From Craspedostauros australis (taxonomy: Eukaryota > Bacillariophyta > Bacillariophyceae > Mastogloiales > Achnanthaceae), in NCBI GenBank assembly GCA_026770025.1, contig JAMXDE010000012.1, forward strand, positions 558,001 to 622,000: a DNA stretch of 64,000 bases, read 5' to 3'. The position numbers and the translations under genes were made by a program. The notes under the pieces are model-generated. The model did no database searches, was not told where the DNA came from, and worked only from the letters and a program-made list of their open reading frames with translations. Positions 31,374 to 42,500 of the stretch are shown here, piece after piece (positions within the stretch are counted from its first letter, which is position 1; each line of letters begins with the position of its first letter).

Positions 31374-33876
31374 ATGCTTGCTGCATGCTTCCTGATGCTC
31401 GCCCTTCTGGCAACGCCGACGCTCGCGGCGCCCGTCGACTACTTCGCGCAACCGCAGCTATCGTGGACGACCACTGTCGGAAATGATGTCGAAGTGCAGA
31501 AAGGCAACGCCGTGCTCTACTCTGACAACGACGGCGGCGATGCTCGGCTCTACATCACATCGAAGGATGGCACCTTGTATGTCCGTTCCGCAGCTGACGG
31601 CAGTTCCCTCCACACTGTCAAACCACCCCCGGTCGGCATCGTGCAGGCGCCAGCAGGAGACGGTGACAACGCCACGTACAAGCACGATATTTGGACAACG
31701 ACATCATCGAGCGGTCCGCAGCTTGCCAAGCTTGAAGATGGCACCAGCTTCGTCTTCATGGCGCTTCACGACGAACCTGACGAAGGGGCGTTCATCGGAA
31801 CGAGGAGGTGAGTCTTTTTGCGTTCCTTGCTTCTTATCACAGTCCGCACCCGCCACATTACTCCAAACACGCGCTCCGTTGATGGCATCATGTGTTTTCA
31901 GCGCACATGTCACAACGACACCTGGAGATGTGTATTCGCGTCCATCTATCATCTATTATTTCTTTCACCTATCTCTCACCTATCTCTCACCTGGTCCTGC
32001 ACTGTCCTCATCATTTATTCATGTATGCCCGTACATGTGCTATGGTGCGCTTTCCATTTTCCGTCCGAACAAACTCAACAATCTCAACAGTCGAGTCGTT
32101 GCATACGAGCTCCCGAACATGAACCTTTTGTGGAAGTCAAGGAATATACCTGGCGAGATCCAGGGCACGCCTCAGATCGTCCGTTCTGGCAGTGGCAAAC
32201 CCTTCATCGCCTTCACCAGGAACGAAGAGTACAATTTGCAATCGCTGCCCAATGTCACCATCTATCAAGGCCATCTCACCATGCTGGACGCAGCGGACGG
32301 CACCATAGTCTGGTCGGAACCAGAGACCCAAGTCAAAGGCCACAAGGCTGGACGGACAAGCATAGGTTACGGCCCTCTCGCGGTCTCCCATCAGCCCGTC
32401 CGAGGCAAGTTTGCACGTGGCATGAACAATAACAACGCACTCTTTGTCTTTGCCAACAAGGCGGGCGATGGCACCCACCGGTCTGGCTTCACGTACGCAT
32501 TCCAATTCCCAAAGTTGACACCGTCGGAAGCAGCACATGCGATTGCCAACAACAAGGACAATTCGGACGACTGGGAGACGCAGTTGTTGAAGGACGTTCG
32601 ATGGACGTCGATCACACGGCCGGTCATGAGCAAGGACGGACTCAGCTTGTTCCTGGGAGTGTCCCAGAGCGAATTGCGAGCATGGACGGGTCTGCGCGCC
32701 TATGACAAGGTCGCCAAGTGGAGCGCAGTAGTCGGCAATTCCACCACCGAGAAGGCGAATCCAATCGCCACGTCACCGACCCTATCTGGTGACGAGACCA
32801 AGCTGTATGCCGTCTCCGTGGCCTCCAACCTGGTCTGCCTGGATGTCATGACTGGCGAAGAATTGTGGAAGTACGCTGGCTCGTCGTCGTCGTCATCGTC
32901 GTCGTTGTTCGAAAGCGAGTTCCAGAGCTCGCCAGATGGAAAACGCACGTACGGAATTCAATCCCAAGATGGACAGCTGATGATCATCCAAGATCATGAT
33001 GAAACTAACGGTTCCAACGGCGTGCCTCCACAACAGCAACAGTCACCGTATGCGTTGTGGCCAACATGCGGCGGAGACGACTGCGTCAACTCGGTGCATG
33101 CCGACTTTGCTCTCTCGGTGGAGGGGGACCTCTTGTACTTTGTGAATGATTTTGGTGAATTGGTTGCCTTGCAATTGGGGAAAGCGAGCGATGATGGCAA
33201 CGGTGATAACGACGGTGATAACGACGGTGACAACGACGGTGGAAGTGGAAGCGGCGGGCAAGACGCTGGCGGTGGTGCCGGCAACGACCCAGATGAAGAC
33301 CCTGAAGAGGATGAAGAGACGAGCGGCCCAACGCAGGCGCCAACCGAATCTGAAGACTCCACCACCGTCATCGACCGGTCATCCGACGACCGCGATACTA
33401 TTGGATCGGAAAAGCAATCCACGAACAATCAAAACGTGGTGGCGAAACGTGCCAGCATCGCGCTGATCTTCATCGCCTCCTTGATCGGCCTTGGGGCCGT
33501 GCTCTACATGGCTGTTGGACACAGAATAAAGACCTTCCCGAAACCTGACGACGACGAGAACCCGATCCAATTCGAATCGGGCAGCAACTCGCCAGCCAAT
33601 CGAGGGGACAAATCCATTGTCAGCGACAGGAAAGGCACCTTTCTGGATCTCAACGTCATCAAGTCAGTGTACGACGATGCCAACGATATCGAGAGCGATC
33701 GCAAGAGCATCGACAACCCTCCATCGCCGACTAGAACCGAGGATACGGAGGATTCTTACGTGGGTACCAGTCCGTTCGCCACGGGACCGTATTTGGCGCA
33801 GAATGACAAACGATTTGCGCACATCGAAAGCTCGAAGGCTGAAGATTATGCGCTGGGAGCCGCTGTAATGTTGTGA
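31374..33876 (+). CDS. PQQ-type beta-propeller membrane protein
   Basis: Two exons, 31374-31807 and 32091-33876, joined AG/GTGAGT...CAACAG/T, giving 739 residues from the ATG at 31374. I chose this ATG because it opens directly into a signal peptide, MLAACFLMLALLATPTLAA/P. The body has blade-like repeats of the PQQ type: GTLYVRSAADGSSL, MLDAADGTIVWSE, CLDVMTGEELWKYAGS, LLYFVNDFGELVALQL. A low-complexity D/G/N/E/S linker follows (including a GDND repeat), then one membrane helix (ASIALIFIASLIGLGAVLYM) and a ~110-residue polar cytoplasmic tail. This is a type I topology with a lumenal or extracellular propeller. EMC1 and the sensor domains of IRE1/PERK have comparable propellers, but the tail has no kinase domain and I do not claim either. 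The frame stays open upstream to an ATG at 30669, which would make 974 residues with an internal signal anchor. Confidence 0.72.
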
Positions 33877-34480
33877 GGTGGTCAAGCATCATATTACACG
33901 TACGTACTAGTGTGGTATTGACCGGACGAAGGAAAAACCAAAGCCAACGACTAATTCCTCAAAATCGAGTGCGGAATGGAGTACTATTTGTAATGTGAAG
34001 GCCACGCTGCATCGTATTGGTATGATGAAGGAGAAGTAGTTTTGATTTGTATCCACATATTATACTTGCGTACAAGTGCCATGCGTAACTGTTTGACAAA
34101 CTCTCGCAGTGCTTGTATGAAGAGGGTAGTGGTCACTCTTGCGAATAAGTCATGTCGTGCATCGTAGCAGGAGGATGTTATCCACTCTGATCTATTCGCG
34201 CAGGTGTGCCATACGCGCTCGTTGTTGCATTGGCAAACAAGTGATGCCATTGAGTCCTCATGGAAGAGAATGTTCCTTCTATGTTGTTTATGGCCCTGCT
34301 CCATGCCACGCTTCCATGGCTGTCGAATGGTGCTGGCAATGCATGTTTCGCAAGAGGATCCCATTGCTCCGCATGGACGAATTGATTTCATGAGAAGATC
34401 CCTTCATGCATCCCTTCATCCAAGCATCCATCCCGCCCCGTCCGCGTATGCATCTGATGCACGATGATCCGTCCAACAGC
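33877..34480. other. Convergent 3' intergenic region
   Basis: About 600 bases between the propeller gene (+) and the UBX gene (-), presumably two 3' UTRs. Contains a GTACGTAC palindrome at about 33900. No gene seen. Confidence 0.5.
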
Positions 34481-35557
34481 TCAGGCATCCAAATCCTGCA
34501 CCATGAGAACCGCCTGAGGACTGAGACCACCATCGACGAGCGTGACGTCGCCATCGGTGTACTCCTTGCGCGGAAAGGTCGACGAAAGGCCAATGTTCTT
34601 GATCTCTATGTTGTTCTCCGTGAAATGCACCTGCAGGAATGCCTTGAGGACGGCTATCGTGTCGTCGTTGTGAAAGCGACGATCGAGCTTCTTGCCCGTG
34701 GGCAGCGTGAATCGCACGCGCGTGCCTCCCGACTCCGGTGCCGGCCGCACGATCTGCTTGGCATTGTCCAGACGCTCCTGCTCCTTGCGGGCCTCCTCTT
34801 CGTCGTCGCGCTGCTTTTGTAACCGCTGTTCCTCCTCCTTCTGCAGGGCCTCCACTCGTGCGCGCTCACGCTCCCGATCGGCACGCAGGGACTCCTGGAA
34901 CTCCTCATCCTGCTGACGGCGCAATTCGTTGGCCTGTTCGAGCTGCAGACGGCGGGCCTCACCGGCCGCCACGACGGTCTCGTGGTTGCGCAACGTGCCG
35001 TTGAGGATCGGGATCAAGCGGCTCACGGAAGTCTTGAGGTAGTTGGGACCCTCGGCCTTGAAGACGAGCTGTAGCGGGCCGGTTCGGCTGTTGGGCGGTT
35101 TCTGCAACACAGCGAGGACGGGGAAGCTGGCGACCTCTAGGGTCTGTGCCAGCTGCGTTCCCTGCGAGGTGTGTATCGAGACGGCGAGCGTCTTGATGAG
35201 ACGGTTGCTGAGGAAGTCTAGCATCGGTGGCGAGATGAGCCTGAGGCACATCTGCGTGGCCTTGGCATGCAGCGGCGAATGCAGGTATATGACGATGACC
35301 GAGTTGGTGTCCGCTGCTTGCTGCTTGACGGATGCAAAGCCAGTGGATGAGAAGACCTGGTCGATGAGCTCCCTCTGCTCGGTCGACGACGACAGCGACT
35401 TGAGGTGTGCGATGAACTGTTGCGCCGCCTTTTCCGTGACCGCATTCGACAGGCCGTCGTATTCTCCGGGTGGCGACAGCAGACCAACCACCTTGCGCAA
35501 TGGCCACAGGATGGTGATCAGCAGGTTCGATACGATCTGCAGCAATCGCTGAATCAT
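34481..35557 (-). CDS. UAS-UBX domain protein, FAF2/UBXD8 (Ubx2)-like
   Basis: Frame of 358 residues from the ATG at 35557 (MIQRLLQIVSNLLITILWPL). Order of parts: an N-terminal hydrophobic stretch with a proline, like the hairpin that anchors FAF2 in the ER or lipid-droplet membrane; a thioredoxin-like UAS domain (~40-210, VIVIYLHSPLHAKATQMCLR ... EVASFPVLAVLQKPP); a charged coiled coil (RRQQDEEFQESLRADRERER ...); and a UBX domain at the end (TRVRFTLPTGKKLDRRFHND ... LSSTFPRKEY ... LVDGGLSPQAVLMVQD), with the FPR turn that binds p97/Cdc48. FAF2-type proteins recruit Cdc48 to ER-associated degradation. The usual N-terminal UBA domain is not visible. The sequence before the ATG ends in CAG/G, a possible acceptor, so an upstream exon may have been missed. 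Confidence 0.8.
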   Translation of the reverse strand: MIQRLLQIVSNLLITILWPLRKVVGLLSPPGEYDGLSNAVTEKAAQQFIAHLKSLSSSTEQRELIDQVFSSTGFASVKQQAADTNSVIVIYLHSPLHAKATQMCLRLISPPMLDFLSNRLIKTLAVSIHTSQGTQLAQTLEVASFPVLAVLQKPPNSRTGPLQLVFKAEGPNYLKTSVSRLIPILNGTLRNHETVVAAGEARRLQLEQANELRRQQDEEFQESLRADRERERARVEALQKEEEQRLQKQRDDEEEARKEQERLDNAKQIVRPAPESGGTRVRFTLPTGKKLDRRFHNDDTIAVLKAFLQVHFTENNIEIKNIGLSSTFPRKEYTDGDVTLVDGGLSPQAVLMVQDLDA

Positions 35558-36552
35558 CCTGTCTGTTGCCCAGATGCGATTTGCCTTGAGTTCTTTGAAT
35601 TCTTTGCGTGCAATAGTGCAAGAATGGTTGCGAATGAAGCGCAACGATGGTGGCAACAATGGTGATGGTGGGCAAGCCAATGGTGGTGAGAAGGCTGTTC
35701 ACGGAAGCGGGCTGCTGTTCTGGCGATCTTGGTTTTGGTATCATGCTCGACCGACACTCATCTCCCTTCTGTCTTTGCAGCTCTGTGGATGCTCTATGGA
35801 CCACAAGTGCGAGATGCTGACATGATGATGTTCCACGATTGCTGGTGTGAACAACGCATCAGCCAGCATCTCCGCGAACTCAATTGCACAACTTGAACTG
35901 CTGACAAACAGCGATGCATCCTGGTCGCTCACCTCGCTTCTTCCAAGTTCGGATCGCCAAGTCGTCGCTCTCGACAGTGGATTACTCTGTTCTATTCCCT
36001 TGTTGTTGATGTTGTTGATGTTGTGTGTTATGCCATCCCAAGTGCCACGTCCCTGAACGATGATGAAAGATACAAGCGTGGCGTGCACGAGTTACAAGTG
36101 TGTGCGGTTGGTTGTCGCGAGCGCGACCACGACTGCGCCATCGTCAAAGAACGCAAACAAACACACCGCACCATCGTCGCGTTTCCGCTCCGCTCACGAT
36201 CCACTCCAACACGGACAAGCGCCTAGTGATGACTCGTTCGACTAAATGAATCCAATCCAGGAATTGGCTCTCTGGTGACAAAAACACGAAATGACCACCG
36301 CCAACGCTTTGTGTGTTGTGCGCAAGTCGACTGCGGTCGCACACACGGTGCAGCACAACACGACCGTGATCTGACTTCGAGTGGCCTCGCCTTCTTCCGA
36401 GATCACTCCATCCCAAAAGAAGGCCCTCACAACAATCCAACTCCAACTCCAACTCAGACTGCTGTTGCTGTTGCAATCATATAGAGTAGACTGGAGTAAC
36501 ATCACTGTTCTCTGAAGACAAAGACCATAGGCAGGACAAGGTGATCGATGCC
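35558..36552. other. Head-to-head promoter region between UBX and NBAS-like genes
   Basis: About 1 kb between divergent genes. I looked for a UBA-coding exon of the UBX gene on the minus strand here and did not find one with a usable splice donor. A possible donor lies near 35926, but the frame upstream has a stop and no ATG. Confidence 0.45.
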
Positions 36553-39500
36553 ATGAATGCCAGCCAACTCGGCCTGGTGTCACAAGGCCAGCCATTGCTG
36601 GTCGATGCGCAATTCCTGATCGATGATGATGCCAATGGCGATGCTGGCGATCTGTCCCAACCATCCAACGCACGAGCTTCTCAACAAGGACGCAGCGCCG
36701 CCAGCGGATCGATGAGCAGCAGCGTGCAGCAGGAGCTGACGAGAACGTACGAGACATTTGCCGACCTCTATCCCAACCCCAGATTGGTGGAGGAAGCTCG
36801 CGAGAGAGACACCCTCATCCAAGCATCCTCGGCTGCGTCACATGCCAAGTTCCAATCCTCCAAGCCAAAGCCCAAATCAGGAGGTGGCTTCTTCTCCTTC
36901 CTCTTTGGGTCTTCCGCCGCAGATGATGCGAGCGACGCCAATCAACGGGCAGGGCATGGCGTGAATCAGGATGACGACAACAACGACGGCGACGACGACG
37001 GACCCATCATCTATATCGAACCCAGCCTGGATGACGTCAACGACAGCGTCTGCGGGACCTCCGTCGGGTTGGACACGTCCTGCATCCCGGATGAAGCGCA
37101 CAGCGTCGCCAGGTTTCAGATGGCGTCCGCCAAGACACACGGTGCCGGCCCCAACGTCGCAAGGCAGAGGGTGGACATTCCCGCCAACACCGTCGACGGT
37201 GCACCCACCCCAACGCACGTCATTGTGGGACTCGGCACCATCGCAGAGATCGATGCGGACGGCAATCCTTCGTTGGTGCTGCACACGCGAGATCGGGATC
37301 GCTTGTTGGACTTTGCGAACCATGCGCCGTCCTCCACGCCATTTCGGTTGCAATATGCACGTGCCGCCACGCTCAGCAATCATTGCATTGCCATATCGTG
37401 GGGGTTCGGCGACGGGATCATTGTCATCTATCACAAGCTGCTTCTCGATGGTCACCTCCTGCTGGAACCAATGACGTACTGCAAGCCATCTCCGGCTGTG
37501 GTGGACAACCTCGAAGGCGTCGGTGGGACCTTCCTGGACGATGGCGATCATCATTCGGGAAGTCCGCTCATACTGGTCACGGACATGATCCCTCTCACTG
37601 TCGATGCACGCGTTTCCATACCAGCAGCATCAGCATCAGCGACTGGTCAGCAGCAAGACACAAACGGCAACGACCCCGCGCATGTTGAGATGCAGGTCGT
37701 TCCGTTGTGCACATTGGCTGTGTCGCGTCTCGGTGGCTACATCGAGCTCATGCCGCTGCCTCCGCCCATGATCACCGCCGGCTTGCTCACCCCGGAAACC
37801 TACCCCCTTCCCAAGTGGCCCAAAATCAAGCGGAATGCGCATTACGCGATGGGATTGCTGCGCGATGACATCATCAACGGCATCGTGGCGTTGACGACGA
37901 ACGAATATCATTCAGATATCGTGTGCTTATCAGCATTCCGGACATGCGTCGACCCATCGACGACGTGGAACAATGAGGACTACCCCGATGGACCGCCGGC
38001 GGAGTTCGTGCTTGCAGCGACAGGATCGGGTGAATCGGGACATGCGACCGTCACATTTTGGTCCGTTGGCACGACGCTCAAGAAATCTCTCACCGACGTT
38101 GCGAAACAAGGTCAGGATGACCCAAATAATGGCGGTGGCAGTGGTGGGCAAATGCAACCGCAACAGGCACCCATCTTCCACCTCCATGCCACGTTGAGTG
38201 AGGCCATCACCACACCCACTGGTGCCGATGCCAGCATCTTCGCGACGCGCCGTATCGCGAACAGATGGCGAGCGCCTCGCAAGGTCGAGCTGAAGCCTGA
38301 TATTGCAGATGCAACGGCTGAGGGATCGCCGTCAATTTCGGCGGGTGCTGCGCGCGGCAAAAGATCCGCTGTCGTCACATCCATCACAACATCCAGCCCC
38401 ATCGTGGCGATGAAATTCTCTGGTTTGACGGATGAATTCCATCACGACACTCCCAAGATGGCCATCATGGATTGCAACGGTGGTCTCACGATCTTGGATT
38501 GCGGAGCGTTGGATCGCTTTGCGTCGCAAACGCTCACCGTCGATGAGTATTCCGTCTTCCGAAGGCAGGATGACACCACGGACGCGTTCCCGCTCGTCGT
38601 CACCGTGACAAGCCGGAGCCAGTTCTTGCATCGCATGCTCAAGGTCACAAAGGGCAAGCCACCCAACATCCTGAGTTTCGCATGGCAGCATTACCAGCAC
38701 AGCGACGACGGCTTCGGAGCTGAAGAGAGCACGGAAGTGATGCCATCGATCGCGTGTCTTTGCGCAGCGCCGAGAGCATTGATCATTTGCCCCCTCTCTC
38801 AGCTCCCATCCGATCTGCCAGAGATGCAGATGCAGGCATCCAAATCAAGCCAGTCCATCGCCCTTGTCAAATTCCCCAAGGGCACTTGCGCCGCCATGAT
38901 TGGTCTGCGACAGAACATCGCCTTCTTCATGTATCAGCGTGCATCCAACGCATCCTGCAAACAGCTCAGGGCCTTCGCCTTGCAGCACTTGAATCCATTC
39001 GCGGTTGTGCAGTTGCTCGCAACCTCAGGGCGCCACGCGGATGCCATCCAGGCGGCCGAACAGTTATCTGCGACCGAACGAAGTGAGCTGGATGGCATCA
39101 TCCAACAGTGTCATAGAAGCCTCTGGGAGACAGACAAGGACATCCGCAGTCTATCGCAGTGCACGGATCTGGAGTACATCTTCCAACAGACGAATAGCGC
39201 ATTGATGGGTGAACCACAGGACAACAAAACCACCCTGGAAGGAATTCGCGATGTATGCAAAGTCGCGCTCCACGTCACGGCCCAGTTCGACGATGAAGCT
39301 TCGCGGCAGCAGCAACACTACATCACCGATTGCTTGATTCGGCTCGGGTCATATGAATTGCTCTGTCAGTTGTACGGCGCCGCTCCTTTGACGCATCACT
39401 TCCAGAAGTTCTTCGTCTCGCAGAACATCACCGATCTTGCCGTTCACTTTGCAAAGGAGGGGGACATTCTCGCGTTGACCATCATCATGTTCCGACACAA

Positions 39501-42500
39501 GCACGACTTCGTCACGACGCTGCAACTGCTCTCCAGCCTGCCAATATCAATCGATCCTCAGATCTACTGCCATCTCCTACCAGTTGCGGTGCAGTTCACA
39601 GTGGATGACCACTTCATGCCGGATTACACGGAGGAGTACCAGCCAAAGCATATATCCTTGCTGCCGCAGTACATGGTGCAAAAGCACGAGGTTGCGTTGG
39701 TGAACGACACGGCAGATGAAAAGATGGTGCTCGCTGCACGCAGCGCTCTGTCGTCTGCAACCGAGACTTCCGACGCTGCAGTGCTGTTGCTCGAATGGTG
39801 CATCCAGCGTGTTGCCGACACGCGCCTGTTGGTGGGAAGCGATCTGTTCGCCTACCAGCTGTGCGAGATTGGGATCAACTGCGTGGCATCGTTGCGTTCC
39901 GACATTCAACAAAATCCGGCTCTAATTGATCTGCACAAATGTCTCCAATCTTCCAAGACCGAGATCGAATCGTTGAGGAGCGTGGTGGAGATTGGCGTGA
40001 CAGACGACGTCGCCAGCTCCGTAGAATCGCACGTCGCGTTGCTGGATTCAGATGCCGTGATGTCATCCTCGGAAGACACACCTGACTTGGTCGAGACGCT
40101 GGTCAGAACTGCACAAGAACTGCAGCGAATGGACGGAGAAGCGAGCAAGACGCTGCGGCCACTGCTCGAAAAGGCGTTCGCTGTTGGATCGGATACATTC
40201 GAGGGTGATGTGGATGCTGCCATCGCGCTGCACTGCCAGCAATTGCTTTCCCGATGCTTCGATGTGAAGAACAACAGATTCGGCAGCGACGATGACGTCA
40301 TCGCTCAGGTGATGCAGTCGCTGCGAACTTCAGCACTGATTGTTTGCGCAAGCAGCACTGCATTGACCAAGGAAGAACGGCTGATCAGAGAAAAGGAGGC
40401 GATGGCGAAGCTGACTATTCGGCTTATCCACGAGTACATCTCGCTCTTGGTGGATGTCGCCGTGCCTTCGTCAGACGTGCGCAACATCTTGGACCTGTTC
40501 TGGCAAATGTACGAATCGCTCCCAGCGAGCTTGCCATCGGAGTTGTCAGGTGATGAAGTATGGATTGCGATTGGAGGCAAGATGAACGGTGTTTACCGCA
40601 GCCTCATCTGCTTGGATATATTCCTGCGATGGCCGACATGCAATGCGTTCGACTGCGCGTCCATGCTTTCATCGCCAACGACGTCGGCGGTGCACGATGG
40701 CAAGGAGATCGCTGGCAACATCGCGGTAACTTCTACGGCTTGCGCGAGACTCTGTCAAGCATTCTTGAGTCAGGTGGATATCATTCCTCTTGACGATCAC
40801 TTGTTGATCATTCCATCGCTTCTGAACGACTTGCTCTCGGATATCGAGGAGATGTTTGTGGCTGCCAACGGTACGTTGGAAGGCGACAGATCAAGGATGG
40901 TGAAGGTGATTTGCGACGCTCTCGTGCGACCCTTGCTCGAGAGAGAGGCCTTTCAGATTGCGCACAGCATCATCAAGTCTCTCCAATCATCCGGTGCAAA
41001 CATTGAAGCGATCAGCAACCAGGTGCTTTGCTTCCTGCACGAGGCCATCTACGACGACGGCCATATGCAGGATCGGTTGTACGCAGCGCAGATTTGCCAA
41101 GACGTGCTGTGCACCGGTCTACTGCCACCCAATGCCACCTTCGCGCAAATGAAACGGCATATGGATGCCTCGAACTTCATCCATTCATCGTTGCTGCCAG
41201 GAGCCCAAGGCACGCAGCTGATGCCGGGAGATATCCAAACGATGGCACCATTGGACGTGGTCTCCAAAGCAATTGTGCAGAGCTCCGTCTACCACATCCT
41301 TGATGGCAACTGGCAAACCGAGGCTGAATCATCACAAGCGAATCAGCAAATCCGTGACGGATCTGCTTTGGGTTCAGCCGATCACGCGTCGCATGATGGT
41401 TTCAGAGATGGTGGCAGGTCCACATTGCTGCCACCGCCAGAAAAGAAGACGCTGGTGCTTTGTAAGATTCTGGATATCGGTGATGCCGATGACATTTTTG
41501 CGGCCAAGATGTTGCTGGTCAACTTCTTGCTCAACGAAGAAAGCTATGGCGCGGTCGCAGCCATGTGCCGAACATTCATTCGGCAGCTGGACATCGCTGT
41601 AAATACGAGGGACTTGAAATGCAGCACCGTGATCCATGTAACTGCGTCCATTGTCGGCAATGCGAAATACGAAGACGTGTGGACCAAGGCCGAGTTGTGC
41701 CAATCATTGCTCAGCAAGTTGCAAGGCGTGGTGATATCAAGCGACGGCAGCGATATCAGCGTCATCCGCGATGTTCACGCGAAGTTGATGCATGAGACGA
41801 GTGTCTTCAGCACTGCCATGGCCAAACAACGCGCTGTGCGACCGCCAGATCGTCCAATCGTTCGCGCGTTCCACCACACGCAAATGAAGTACGGCTCTGA
41901 CATCCATGCGCTGTTCACTGACCTTTCCATGCAGGGTGCGGAGGGGATGATGCATGACGCGTTGCTGGATACGCTGTGTCGATTGCTGATGTACTGGTGC
42001 ATATCGGAATCGTTGAGACCGAGGCTTTATGTGAATGTGGCCGAAACCATCGATCTGCGAGAAGTTCTGGCTTTGTCGGTCGCGATCATGTTCCACATTC
42101 CCAGTTCGAAGACAGCGAAGTTGTGCAAGGAGGAGCTGCAGAAGACGTTGAAGGGCGAGGCAGACAAGGTTGCAACCATCAAGCGATTCAGCCGTGCATC
42201 GCATCCGATCGTCCCCAAAGCCGATCTCGTCGCACAGCTCCAAAGCCGCGGGTATTCCGAGAACGGTGCGAAGAGAGCATTGATTGCAACGGGGGGACGG
42301 CAGATCGATGTTGCGTTGCGATGGGCAATCGAGCACAGCATGGACAAAAACTTCAACAATCCCATCGTCCATCTCAGAAAGATCGACGATCCCTCGATCG
42401 ACAGCGTGGCAATCCAAGATCTGCGTCTGGCGCTGGTCGACAAGAAGGCACCAGTCGTAGCAAAGAAGCCACCTCCTCCCCTTCCCCCAGCCGCAACAGC

